Shown: positions 1 through 7,428 of the stretch, piece after piece
Layout: the number at the start of each line of letters is the position of its first letter
How positions within the stretch are numbered: position 1 is the stretch's first letter
Notes under the pieces: generated by a model
Databases searched by the model: none
Seen by the model: only the letters and a program-made list of their open reading frames with translations
What the model was told of the DNA's origin: nothing
Position numbers and translations under genes: made by a program
Origin: Hungatella sp. UBA5385
Lineage (GTDB): Bacteria > Bacillota > Clostridia > Lachnospirales > Lachnospiraceae
Direction of reading: 5' to 3'
NCBI GenBank assembly: GCA_002409995.1
Contig: DHOR01000050.1
Location: 17,235-35,321 of the forward strand
DNA: 18,087 nt

Positions 1-5
1 AAGGG

Positions 6-44
6 TCGAACCCCTCAGTGAAATCCTCGAACCCATCAGTAAAA
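6..44. repeat. 21-bp tandem repeat, two visible copies, at window edge
   Basis: Two 18-nt cores, TCGAACCCCTCAGTGAAA (6-23) and TCGAACCCATCAGTAAAA (27-44), match at 16 of 18 positions and repeat with a period of exactly 21 nt. The array begins at or before the window edge, so the copy number is unknown. The period is a multiple of three, and both strands read as heptapeptide repeats. The plus strand gives SNPSVKS/SNPSVKN, ending at a stop at 69-71. The minus strand gives FTDGFED/FTEGFDP. The array may therefore be the tail of a repetitive coding sequence lying to the left, or a non-coding tandem repeat just beyond the stop codon of the phospholipase gene. The sequence alone does not decide. 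Confidence 0.7.
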
Positions 45-46
45 AA

Positions 47-1024
47 TCACTTAACAGCAAGTCCGCTATGATAAGAATAGTTCCCCAATTCCTTCAGAAT
101 CTTATTATGGTCCAGAGCAGGAAGGGGCACAGAAGAAATAAGTTCTTCATTAAATAAATAAAATACATCATTGCATTTCTTCAGAGACTGATGGAACAGT
201 TCCGGAAGAGATGCCTGGGAAGCGAGACGCCTGTCCCAGGGATTGCACCAGGTCTCATGGTCTAAGTTCATGGTTTTAACAGGATCGGGTGGAATATCAG
301 TTACCAGCTTCTTGGAAGCAATGGGATTTCTTAATAATATAGATTCCACAAATTCGATGCTGTTCTTCTTCCAGCTTGTAGGGTCTGCTAGAGTGCGGCA
401 GCCCAGACGCATGGCGATAATAGAACGGTACACCATTTTCGGAGTAACCTGATAATTATTTCTGTGATTAATGGGATAGTGAGCCTCATTAATACAGGAG
501 GAGAGAAACTTGGATATAAACTGTTGTTCCTGTCCGTTTAAACATATGGTAGCCGCCTGGTTAAACTGGGACGGCTTTTTTTTCTTATATTTCATAAGAA
601 GAAGGGCATCAATGTCATTTTCCAGTGTGGCGTGTAGAGCGTGGTAGTAATTGCTGGAGTTTTTAATATCGTATTCAATTCTTCCATATACATATGGGTG
701 CACTATGGAATCTCCGATGTAATGGCAGAAAAATCCGCTGATATAAGAGATTGCCTGTTCTCTCTGCTGCTTTGATTGAATCTGAGACATCTGATTTAAG
801 CAGGAGGCAAAAAACTCATTGACATGGTTTTCGTGCATATAAGAACCTACATTCCGATAATCTCTGTGACGCAGAATAGGGATATTATAGAAAAATATAT
901 CCGGTCCCTGAAGTCCCAGCTGATAAAGCCAGCGATATTTGGCAACAATACGCTTTAACTGGTTGTTGGGAAGATCATTGAAAGCCCTGACACCTAATAA
1001 GTAATGGGTGGTAAAACCGGGCAT
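47..1024 (-). CDS. Zinc-dependent phospholipase C family protein
   Basis: This 325-residue protein matches the zinc-dependent PLC/S1-P1 nuclease fold. All the expected metal ligands can be seen: H7 (GFTTHYLLG), D42 (GPDIFFY), H64 and H67 (MHENH), the H101-x3-D105-x3-H109 cluster (HYIGDSIVHP) and H131-x3-E135 (HATLE). Known members hydrolyse phosphodiesters of phospholipids with three zinc ions. There is no signal peptide or membrane segment, so unlike the secreted clostridial toxins this one is probably cytoplasmic; its substrate is unknown. The C-terminal third shows no recognised domain, and there is no PLAT/C2 membrane-binding module. I chose the ATG at 1022-1024, which has GAGAGG about 8 nt upstream. 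The frame extends to an in-frame GTG at 1031-1033, but that codon overlaps the ribosome site. The gene is monocistronic, divergent from the AGCS transporter. Confidence 0.85.
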   Translation of the reverse strand: MPGFTTHYLLGVRAFNDLPNNQLKRIVAKYRWLYQLGLQGPDIFFYNIPILRHRDYRNVGSYMHENHVNEFFASCLNQMSQIQSKQQREQAISYISGFFCHYIGDSIVHPYVYGRIEYDIKNSSNYYHALHATLENDIDALLLMKYKKKKPSQFNQAATICLNGQEQQFISKFLSSCINEAHYPINHRNNYQVTPKMVYRSIIAMRLGCRTLADPTSWKKNSIEFVESILLRNPIASKKLVTDIPPDPVKTMNLDHETWCNPWDRRLASQASLPELFHQSLKKCNDVFYLFNEELISSVPLPALDHNKILKELGNYSYHSGLAVK

Positions 1025-1070
1025 AATAGTCACCTCTCAATTAACTGTAAATAATCCTTTGCATACCTTG

Positions 1071-1079
1071 ATTATATCA
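1071..1079 (-). promoter_or_regulatory. Extended -10 promoter for the PLC-like gene
   Basis: Read on the minus strand, 1079 to 1071 is TGATATAAT, a perfect -10 hexamer with the extended TGN element, about 45 nt before the chosen ATG. No good -35 box lies 17 nt upstream, which is acceptable for an extended -10 promoter. I found no equally convincing promoter for the divergent plus-strand gene in the same 160-nt gap. Confidence 0.5.
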
Positions 1080-1193
1080 TATGAAACTTAAAAATGATTA
1101 AAATTAAATGGAATTATTTCAAACACTTCTTAATAATGTCATGAAATCCCTATGTTTTGAATAAAACTTAGATAAAGCGTTAAGGGTGGTCCT

Positions 1194-2549
1194 ATGATAC
1201 ATACAATCCATGAGCTGGTATGGGGAACATGGCTTCTTGCCCTGTTTCTTGGAATTGGAATATTTTACACATTAAAATCACGTTTCTTTCAAGTGCGAAA
1301 ACTTGGCTATTGGTGGAAGAACACCATAGGAAGTATCAGGGAAGAGGAAGTCGAAGAGGGAGATGTATCAAAATTCCAGACAGCCTGTACAGCCCTGGCT
1401 GCCACCATTGGAACCGGCAATATAGTTGGAGTGGCTACAGCTCTCACAGCAGGAGGTCCCGGTGCCATCTTCTGGATGTGGGTTTCTGCTGCTATTGGTA
1501 TGATGACCGGTTATGCAGAAACTATGCTCGGAATCCGATACCGCTACAAGGATAAAAAAGGTGCCTGGGTATGCGGTCCAATGGTTTATCTGGAAAAAGG
1601 TCTGAAGCTTCCCGGAATTGGCATGGTATACAGCTTTCTATGCATTATGGTTTCTCTGGGAATGGGAAGTATGGTTCAGTCCAATTCCATTTCGGAAACA
1701 ATGGCATATTCCTTTCAGATTAAGCCGGAAATGGTGGGCATTATATTAACTGGTATTGTCTTTTTGGTAATCGCAGGAGGAATCAGCAGAATTGCCGTTG
1801 TCTCAGAGCAGTTAATTCCTTTAACAGCAGGATTTTACATCATTTTTTCTCTTATTATCATTATGTCCTGTTATGACCAAATTCCTGCAATATTTAAAAG
1901 TATTTTTTCAGATGCATTTCGCATTAGAGCTATAGTTCCAGGTACTGCGGCTTACGGAATCAGTAAAAGTATTCAATACGGAATATCCAGAGGTGTATTT
2001 TCCAATGAAGCAGGTCTTGGAAGCATGGCGGTTTTACATGGTGCAGCTGAAAATACCACTCCTTATGAACAGGGTATGTGGGCAATGTTTGAGGTGTTTT
2101 TTGATACTGTTATAATCTGTACTATGACTGCTTTTGTGATTCTCTGCATGACAGGAGGGGACCCGGCTGCTTCAGGGTATGATGGCGCGGCTCTTACTGC
2201 TTACAGCTTCTCTGTCAGGCTGGGAAGTCTTGGAGAGTATCTGGTTGCTCTTGCTATGCTGCTGTTTGCTTTTGCTACCATTATCGCCTGGTACTATTTG
2301 GGGAGACAGGCAGCAGGGTATCTGGCAGAAAGGCTGAAGGAGAGAGGAAGGCTTGTGATAGTTCAGAGGATTTTGAGAGGGAAGGTTTATACAGCCCTTT
2401 ATCTTTGCGCTGTATTTACGGGCTGCATGGCAAAGCTTGAGACTGTATGGGAGTTTTCTGATATATGGAATGGGCTGATGGCTTTGCCTAATATTTTTGC
2501 TTTGATATTTCTGGCAAAAGAGGTGACGTTTCCGGAGGGGAAGGAATAA
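1194..2549 (+). CDS. Sodium:alanine/glycine symporter (AGCS family)
   Basis: This 451-residue polytopic membrane protein belongs to the alanine-or-glycine:cation symporter family (AlsT/DagA type, usually 440-490 residues). These proteins import small neutral amino acids with sodium. The diagnostic stretch is near residues 62-100: a TALAATIGTGNIVG segment followed by GGPGAIFWMW and GYAETMLG. Later motifs include QSNSISE, SRGVFSNEAGLGS and FAFATIIAWYYLGR, all typical of the family. The start ATG is preceded by AAGGGTGG at suitable spacing. The gene is transcribed alone, ends at a strong terminator, and converges with the MurNAc operon. Some AGCS members also take D-alanine or glutamine, so the exact substrate is not assigned. 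D-alanine import would suit the cell-wall theme of the window, but this is inference. Confidence 0.93.
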   Translation: MIHTIHELVWGTWLLALFLGIGIFYTLKSRFFQVRKLGYWWKNTIGSIREEEVEEGDVSKFQTACTALAATIGTGNIVGVATALTAGGPGAIFWMWVSAAIGMMTGYAETMLGIRYRYKDKKGAWVCGPMVYLEKGLKLPGIGMVYSFLCIMVSLGMGSMVQSNSISETMAYSFQIKPEMVGIILTGIVFLVIAGGISRIAVVSEQLIPLTAGFYIIFSLIIIMSCYDQIPAIFKSIFSDAFRIRAIVPGTAAYGISKSIQYGISRGVFSNEAGLGSMAVLHGAAENTTPYEQGMWAMFEVFFDTVIICTMTAFVILCMTGGDPAASGYDGAALTAYSFSVRLGSLGEYLVALAMLLFAFATIIAWYYLGRQAAGYLAERLKERGRLVIVQRILRGKVYTALYLCAVFTGCMAKLETVWEFSDIWNGLMALPNIFALIFLAKEVTFPEGKE

Positions 2550-2553
2550 GAAT

Positions 2554-2600
2554 AAGCTGCTGCAAGGTATGGAAAAACACTTTGCAGCAGCTTGTTTTGT
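2554..2600 (+). terminator. Rho-independent terminator of the AGCS gene
   Basis: A 12-bp perfect stem AAGCTGCTGCAA (2554-2565) pairs with TTGCAGCAGCTT (2582-2593). It can extend by three more pairs toward a loop of about 10 nt, and GTTTTGTT follows. It begins 4 nt after the AGCS stop. On the opposite strand the tail (ATTCTTATTCC) is only moderately T-rich, so it may weakly stop the converging mur operon as well. Confidence 0.85.
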
Positions 2601-2655
2601 TAGTTACCATCATAAGTATAAAACGGCAGCTTTATCAACATGTAAATCAGAGACT

Positions 2656-3504
2656 TCACCAACATAAATACCTGCTCAAAGAATCTGCACATTCATCAGG
2701 AACAAACTCTCCTCCTATCTCTAAAGGCATTTTCATATAAATACCATGAAAGTCTGAACCGCCGGTAACAATCAGCTTTCTTTTCATCGCTTCTAAAAGA
2801 AGCCGGGCCCTTATTTCAGGCGGATTGTCAGGATGATATACTTCCAGCCCATCAAGAAGAGGAGACTGAATCAGCTTTTCAAAAAGCTCTATATTCTTCT
2901 TCCTGATTTTTGCAGGATGAGCAAGAACAGCAATTCCGCCAGAGCTGTGAATCATAGAACAGACCTCTTCAAAAGAGCCATAAGGAAATTCATCCTCTTC
3001 ATAGTAAGGAGCTCCTGTTGAAAAATACTCCGGAATCAGCTTCATAATCTGATCTTTTTCCAGATATCCATAGTCTGCCAAAACTCCAAGAAGTTTTCCT
3101 CTATAGAGAGGTCCGCCGCTTGCCCGGAGGAAAAATTCTTCTGTTGGAATGGCAATGCCGTTACTCTGCATTTTCTCAATCTGTTTTTTACTTCTCCTAT
3201 TCATGTAATCCAGCAGTTTATTAGAATAAGATACAAGCAGGCTGTTATCAGGCTGGATACCATATCCAAGAACATGGAATTTTATCCCCACTTCTCTGGC
3301 TGTAAACTCTGCAGCAGGTATGTAGGAAATACCATATTTCCGGCTTGCCTGATGCTCCTGTGGGATTCCCAGCACAGTATCATGATCAGTCAGTGCCAGG
3401 GCTTTCAGTCCTTTTTCTTTTGCAGCAGAGAATATCTCATCTACCGTCATGCTCCCATCGGAAAAAAGGGAGTGGAAGTGAAAATCATAGTAATTTTTTC
3501 TCAT
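2656..3504 (-). CDS. PHP-domain phosphoesterase (YciV/RNase AM-like)
   Basis: This 282-residue protein has a complete polymerase-and-histidinol-phosphatase (PHP) domain. The metal-binding residues are H9, H11 and D16 (DFHFHSLFSDG), D40-H41-D42 (TDHDT), E66 (AAEFTAR), H77 (KFHVLG), H196 (LAHPAK), H224 (VYHPDN) and D251 and H253 (GSDFHG). Length and motif order match the YciV/TrpH group. Characterised members hydrolyse 3',5'-nucleoside bisphosphates or trim RNA 5' ends. It is the last gene of the MurNAc operon. Its ATG overlaps the murP stop (ATGA, 3504-3501), with AAGGTG about 11 nt upstream inside murP, so translation is probably coupled. Why a PHP enzyme travels with murRQP is not clear; it could act on a phosphorylated sugar or nucleotide made during salvage. 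The family call is secure, the substrate is not. Confidence 0.88.
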   Translation of the reverse strand: MRKNYYDFHFHSLFSDGSMTVDEIFSAAKEKGLKALALTDHDTVLGIPQEHQASRKYGISYIPAAEFTAREVGIKFHVLGYGIQPDNSLLVSYSNKLLDYMNRRSKKQIEKMQSNGIAIPTEEFFLRASGGPLYRGKLLGVLADYGYLEKDQIMKLIPEYFSTGAPYYEEDEFPYGSFEEVCSMIHSSGGIAVLAHPAKIRKKNIELFEKLIQSPLLDGLEVYHPDNPPEIRARLLLEAMKRKLIVTGGSDFHGIYMKMPLEIGGEFVPDECADSLSRYLCW

Positions 3505-4907
3505 TTTTGATTCAACACCTTTGCAAGTTCGCTGTTATGTTCTCCCAGATCCTCTTCCAATTCTTCGTCTTCCATATCATCCCATTTGGTAAAATAAGTG
3601 AGAAGAAAACCACCCAACACAGCCAGTATGTAGCCGATTACATAGTTTAGATGACCACCCTCGTCAATAAGCAGAGTGAGGAGAACACCGGACAGACCGA
3701 TTCCAAGGCTTGCAACCTTTGTAACTGCAATATATGCACCGCCAAGCATGGAACCTAAGCAGGCAGTGATAAATGGTTTTCCAAGAGGCAGGGTAACACC
3801 AAACATAAGCGGTTCGCCAATGCCCATAATGCCAATTGGTATGGTACCTGCCAGAATCTGCCGCATTTTTTTGCTCTTTGTACGGAACCAGATGGCAATA
3901 CCTGCTCCAACCTGACCTGCTCCAGCCATTGCCAGAATGGGGCGGATTAAATCTATGCCAGTAGAATCTAACAGTGAAGTTTCAATTGGTGTAATTGCCC
4001 TGTGAAGTCCGGTCATTACAAGAGGCAGGAAGGTGCCTGAGAGAACCATACCTACCAGAATTCCTCCTGTATCCACCAGCCAGGTAACAACAACAGCAAG
4101 ACCATTGGTCAGGAATGCAGCAACCGGATAAATCACATAAATGGTTAAAAGTCCTGTGATAAACATAACAAGTGTAGGTGTAGCAATGAGATCAAGAATA
4201 CTGGGCATTACCTTCCTCAGCCAGCGTTCCAGCATTGCACCGATAAAACAAGCCAGCAGAACACCGATAACGCCTGCAGCATCAGCAGTAAGAGGCTGAC
4301 CGCTGACAAGAATCTTGCTGAGACCGCTGGAGGAGAGAAGACCAGCAATAGCAAGACCCAGAGCAGGGCTTCCGCCCATAACCTTAAACACATTCATGCC
4401 TACCATAATATTCATATAGCTGAATACTGCTTTGCCGATTACGCTTAGAATATTGATGAAGTTTTTATCAATGGATGGAATGTTGCCAAGTACCTTACTA
4501 AGACCATAGAGCATACCACAGCCGATAAATGCAGGAATCAGCGGAACGAATATATTGGATAGTCCTTTTAAGAAGTTTTTAAAAGGTGTATTATTTTTAG
4601 CCTTTAAATCGGCTTTGCGGGCTGCAATATCATCAACCTCCCCCACATTCATTCCAACAAGTTTGCCAAAGGCAGAGGATACTTTGCCTGCGTTGCCAGG
4701 TCCTAATATAATCTGGATCTGACCATTTTGTTCCACACAGCCCATAACCCCATTAATTTTTCCCAGACGGGTTTTGTCAGCTTTTGCAGTGTCAGCCACA
4801 GTAAGGCGAAGACGGGTGGAGCAGTGAGCTACGGAGATTACATTTTCTTTGCCGCCAATCAGAGGCAGAATTGCCTCAGCAATGGTTTGAAACTTATTAT
4901 TTGCCAT
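3501..4907 (-). CDS. murP: PTS N-acetylmuramic acid transporter, EIIBC
   Basis: The 468-residue product brings MurNAc into the cell and phosphorylates it to MurNAc 6-phosphate. The N-terminal EIIB domain (about 1-90) carries the phosphorylated cysteine C29 in HCSTRLRL. The EIIC domain (about 110-440) has many membrane segments and the substrate-site motif GIGEPLMFGV with E365. E. coli MurP is 474 residues with the same B-C order. There is no EIIA domain, so phosphate must come from a glucose-type EIIA encoded elsewhere, as in E. coli. The C-terminus ends in a highly acidic tail (about 443-457). The start has AGGAGG 6 nt upstream of the ATG. It lies 26 nt after murQ and overlaps the PHP gene by 4 nt. 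On its own it might be called a sucrose/beta-glucoside-class PTS; adjacency to MurQ sets the specificity. Confidence 0.9.
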   Translation of the reverse strand: MANNKFQTIAEAILPLIGGKENVISVAHCSTRLRLTVADTAKADKTRLGKINGVMGCVEQNGQIQIILGPGNAGKVSSAFGKLVGMNVGEVDDIAARKADLKAKNNTPFKNFLKGLSNIFVPLIPAFIGCGMLYGLSKVLGNIPSIDKNFINILSVIGKAVFSYMNIMVGMNVFKVMGGSPALGLAIAGLLSSSGLSKILVSGQPLTADAAGVIGVLLACFIGAMLERWLRKVMPSILDLIATPTLVMFITGLLTIYVIYPVAAFLTNGLAVVVTWLVDTGGILVGMVLSGTFLPLVMTGLHRAITPIETSLLDSTGIDLIRPILAMAGAGQVGAGIAIWFRTKSKKMRQILAGTIPIGIMGIGEPLMFGVTLPLGKPFITACLGSMLGGAYIAVTKVASLGIGLSGVLLTLLIDEGGHLNYVIGYILAVLGGFLLTYFTKWDDMEDEELEEDLGEHNSELAKVLNQK

Positions 4908-4933
4908 AACCTGACCTCCTATAAATAATTGCT

Positions 4934-5842
4934 TTACTTTTGGGATCTCCTTGTTTCAATTGCATTTCTTATGTGTCCATCTGATTGTTTTAGTTTTTGT
5001 CCGGCACTTTCTGCATCCATATCAAGAAGCAGCATTACAATGGCGGTTTTTACATTGCCATCTGCCTGCAGCAGCATTTCTTTTGCCTGCTCCCGGCTGG
5101 CAGAGGTAACTGCCATCACGATATTTTCTGCTCTGGTATGGAGCTTTTCGTTGGTTTGCATCACATCAACCATGAAATTCTGGTATACTTTGCCAATGCC
5201 CACCATGCTTGCTGTAGAAATCATGTTTAATATCATTTTTTGAGCAGTACCTGCCTTTAAACGTGTACTGCCTGTAAGTACTTCAGGCCCCACAATAACT
5301 TCAATTGCAGTATCAGCCACTTTTCCCACTGCACTGTTTTTATTGCATGCAATCGCAGCGGTTTTACAGCCTGTTTCTCTGGCGTATTTCAGTCCTCCGA
5401 TGACATAGGGGGTTCTGCCGCTGGCAGCAATGCCGATTACAGTATCTGCTGAAGTGAGATTGATGGAACGTAAATCTTCAGCCCCCATTTGTGAATTATC
5501 CTCAGCTCCTTCCACCGCTTTTATAAATGCCTCATTTCCACCTGCCATCAGCCCCTGTACCATATAGTCCGGTGTGCCAAAGGTTGGAGGGCATTCAACT
5601 GCATCTAACAGCCCCAGACGTCCGCTGGTTCCTGCCCCTATATAGATCAGTCTTCCTCCTTTCCTTAAAGAATCTGTTACCCAGGTGATTGCCTCAGCGA
5701 TCTGGGGGAGCACCTCATGTACCTGAGCTGCCACTTTTTCATCTTCTTTGTTCATCAGCCGGCAGATTTCCAGAGGTGACAGCATATCCAGGTTGCAGCT
5801 GTTCTGATTCCGGGTTTCTGTAGTCATAGATTTGATATCCAA
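4934..5842 (-). CDS. murQ: N-acetylmuramic acid 6-phosphate etherase
   Basis: MurQ cleaves the D-lactyl ether of MurNAc 6-phosphate, giving GlcNAc 6-phosphate and D-lactate in the cytoplasm. The protein has the SIS fold with the family signature GRLIYIGAGTSGRLG and the following DAVECPPTFG. I prefer the TTG start at 5842-5840. AAAGGAGG lies about 9 nt before it, and the resulting 302 residues align with other MurQ N-termini (DIKSMTTETRN). This start also places the two conserved catalytic-region glutamates at positions 83 (ECPPTFG) and 114 (EGAEDN), the numbering I recall for E. coli MurQ. The alternative ATG at 5872-5870 would overlap the murR stop (ATGA), add ten residues and lack a good ribosome site. 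The C-terminal part has a UBA-like helical segment usual for the family. Confidence 0.95.
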   Translation of the reverse strand: MDIKSMTTETRNQNSCNLDMLSPLEICRLMNKEDEKVAAQVHEVLPQIAEAITWVTDSLRKGGRLIYIGAGTSGRLGLLDAVECPPTFGTPDYMVQGLMAGGNEAFIKAVEGAEDNSQMGAEDLRSINLTSADTVIGIAASGRTPYVIGGLKYARETGCKTAAIACNKNSAVGKVADTAIEVIVGPEVLTGSTRLKAGTAQKMILNMISTASMVGIGKVYQNFMVDVMQTNEKLHTRAENIVMAVTSASREQAKEMLLQADGNVKTAIVMLLLDMDAESAGQKLKQSDGHIRNAIETRRSQK

Positions 5843-5868
5843 TGTGATGATTCCTCCTTTCCTTTTTG

Positions 5869-6753
5869 TCATGTTTTATTGCTGCCAAAGGGTTCTCCTG
5901 TATCCGTTACTTCCTTAGGTTTTGCAATATGGGTTTTGCTTAACTGCTGTAAAGAGTAATCATATTGCCTGTTTGCAAATGCAGTATAGAGAATATCTAT
6001 TAAATTAAGCTGGGAGATACGTGAGGACATTGCACCGCTGCGGAAAAGAGATTCATTAGCAGCAACATAAAGCTGGTAATCACTGAGAGCAGTCAATGGA
6101 GAGATATCATAACGGGTGATAGAAATAATGGTTGCCCCAACTTCCTTCATGACTTTGGCACATTTGATCATTTCCACGGTCTGTCCTGAATAGGAAATAA
6201 TAATCCCTACATCATTATGGTTCATATTGCGTGCTGTAAGCAGCTGGGAATGCCAGTCACTGTTGATGGTACAGGATTTATTGAGACGAAGGAATTTAAG
6301 ATAAGCATCTCTGGCAACATTAAGGGAAGATCCGATACCGAAGAGGCAGATATTACGGCATCCCAACAATAAATCCACACATTGTTCCAATACTTTATAA
6401 TCCAGCAGATTTTTTGTGCTTTCCAATGTAATCATGTTTTTATAGGTGATTTTATCTGCCATATCTTCCATGCTGTCATATTTGGTAATTTCCTGCTTTT
6501 CCACCTCTTGGCTCTGGGTCTGCAATGCCAGTTCATAGATCATTGCATGGCGGAATTCCTTATAGCCGTCAAACCCAAGCTTGCGTACCATTCGGGCTAT
6601 GGTTGAGGCGGAAGCAAAGCTGTTTTTAGATAACTGGTGAACACTCATCACTGCCGTTTCCTCCGGCTGATCCAATATGAACTGGATAATGGATTGTTCT
6701 GCCTGACTTGCACTGCCTTTGTATTCTCTGAGACGAACAAATACACTTTTCAT
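5869..6753 (-). CDS. murR: RpiR/MurR-family transcriptional regulator with SIS domain
   Basis: This is a 294-residue RpiR-family regulator. An N-terminal helix-turn-helix domain (about 1-77; core SVHQLSKNSFASASTIARMVRKLGFDGYKEF) precedes a sugar-phosphate-binding SIS domain (about 125-260) with LFGIGSSLNVARDAYLKF. In E. coli, MurR represses murQP and is released by MurNAc 6-phosphate; the position at the head of this murQ-murP operon suggests the same ligand. Here it is the first gene of the operon rather than divergent from it, so it probably regulates its own expression. The gene start is the ATG at 6753-6751; AAAGGA lies about 13 nt upstream, a rather long spacing. Whether it represses or activates cannot be read from sequence. 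The symbol rests on context. Confidence 0.87.
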   Translation of the reverse strand: MKSVFVRLREYKGSASQAEQSIIQFILDQPEETAVMSVHQLSKNSFASASTIARMVRKLGFDGYKEFRHAMIYELALQTQSQEVEKQEITKYDSMEDMADKITYKNMITLESTKNLLDYKVLEQCVDLLLGCRNICLFGIGSSLNVARDAYLKFLRLNKSCTINSDWHSQLLTARNMNHNDVGIIISYSGQTVEMIKCAKVMKEVGATIISITRYDISPLTALSDYQLYVAANESLFRSGAMSSRISQLNLIDILYTAFANRQYDYSLQQLSKTHIAKPKEVTDTGEPFGSNKT

Positions 6754-6840
6754 AATGCAAATTTATCCTTTCTGTATTAAAGGAGTTTTTTGTGACCTTT
6801 CTATAACTGCATTGTAGCTATTTGATATAGTTTATTCAAG

Positions 6841-6883
6841 ATTATAAAGGATAAATGAAATCTTATTTCACATTAAGGTGAAA
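6841..6883 (-). promoter_or_regulatory. Promoter and operator candidates of the mur operon
   Basis: On the minus strand, 6846-6841 reads TATAAT, about 90 nt before murR. Two overlapping inverted repeats sit at the spacer and -35 position. TGAAATCTTATTTCA (6856-6870) has perfect 6-bp arms around 3 nt. TTTCAC-N6-GTGAAA (6866-6883) also has perfect 6-bp arms. RpiR-family regulators often bind TGAAA...TTTCA palindromes, so these are the likely MurR sites. The -35 hexamer is poor, so activation is as possible as repression. No central CG is present, which argues against a CcpA cre site. Confidence 0.55.
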
Positions 6884-6972
6884 ATTCTTATTATTTGGGG
6901 AATATGATGAATTATTCGGAATTCTGTAGATAAAAATAGGATAGATTAGAGAATTGCTGGAGATTTTATAGA

Positions 6973-7003
6973 ACAAAAAAAGAAACTCTTAAAAAAGAGT
7001 TTC
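6973..7003 (-). terminator. Orphan minus-strand terminator
   Basis: GAAACTCTT (6982-6990) pairs perfectly with AAGAGTTTC (6995-7003) around a 4-nt loop. Read on the minus strand the hairpin is followed by seven T residues (complement of the A run just before 6981), a good intrinsic terminator. The plus-strand tail CCTTT is weak. No intact minus-strand gene lies upstream of it, so it either ends a decayed gene or a small transcript, or insulates the mur promoter from upstream readthrough. Confidence 0.65.
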
Positions 7004-7428
7004 CTTTAAAAATTAAGGTGTTAAAAAAGGGAGGAGAGCTGATAATAATAATTACCAGCTCGAATATTATGAAAAAAATCTTATAAGCATTATTTGTTTA
7101 TAAATACAGTATATCCATGAATCATGAAGAAATCATGTTAATTGTGTAAAAGATTTTTGGACGAAATATAAACAAAATGTGAACAGCTTCGCATATCTGT
7201 CGTTCCCCATTTCAAAATATTCCATTTATTGAAATAAGTCAGAACAAAGATATTGCCAGAATAGTTCCTATGTCCCAATGAACTTTCCGCTAGCGTTGAC
7301 TGATACGCCGTGGTAAAATAAATATACACATAAAGACCTGCCACATAAGCCGGAAAACAGTCTAATAGCGGCAGATCAAGCCATCAAGCAGATGCGTCCA
7401 AGCTGATAACTGGAAGGGAGAGCACAGA
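7004..7428. other. Gene-poor intergenic stretch, possible decayed minus-strand gene
   Basis: No convincing gene is visible. A minus-strand open frame of 68 codons (7344 to 7138, GTG start) has no ribosome site and an unlikely composition, but it could be a remnant since an orphan terminator lies downstream. On the plus strand a TTGACT (7296-7301) with a poor -10 (TAAATA, 17 nt later) is the best promoter guess for the surface module at 7429. A small inverted repeat GAGCTG/CAGCTC lies near 7036-7061, without a T-tract. Nothing here resembles a riboswitch or T-box that I can name. Confidence 0.4.

Noticed and set aside
1..30. TCGAACCCC near the edge as the T-arm of a tRNA
   Set aside because: The motif recurs 21 nt later with no acceptor stem, CCA end or anticodon arm, so it is a tandem repeat, not a tRNA end.
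1034..1193. T-box or riboswitch before the AGCS transporter
   Set aside because: The gap is only 160 nt, has no T-box sequence or terminator hairpin, and must also hold two divergent promoters.
4929..5243. 104-codon plus-strand frame opposite murQ
   Set aside because: It is antisense to a well-conserved enzyme gene and has no domain or ribosome site of its own.
6856..6870. Catabolite-repression (cre) site
   Set aside because: The palindrome lacks the central CG of the cre consensus; an RpiR-type operator fits better.
7138..7344. 68-codon minus-strand frame as a gene
   Set aside because: GTG start with no ribosome site, no recognisable domain and odd composition; kept only as a possible remnant.
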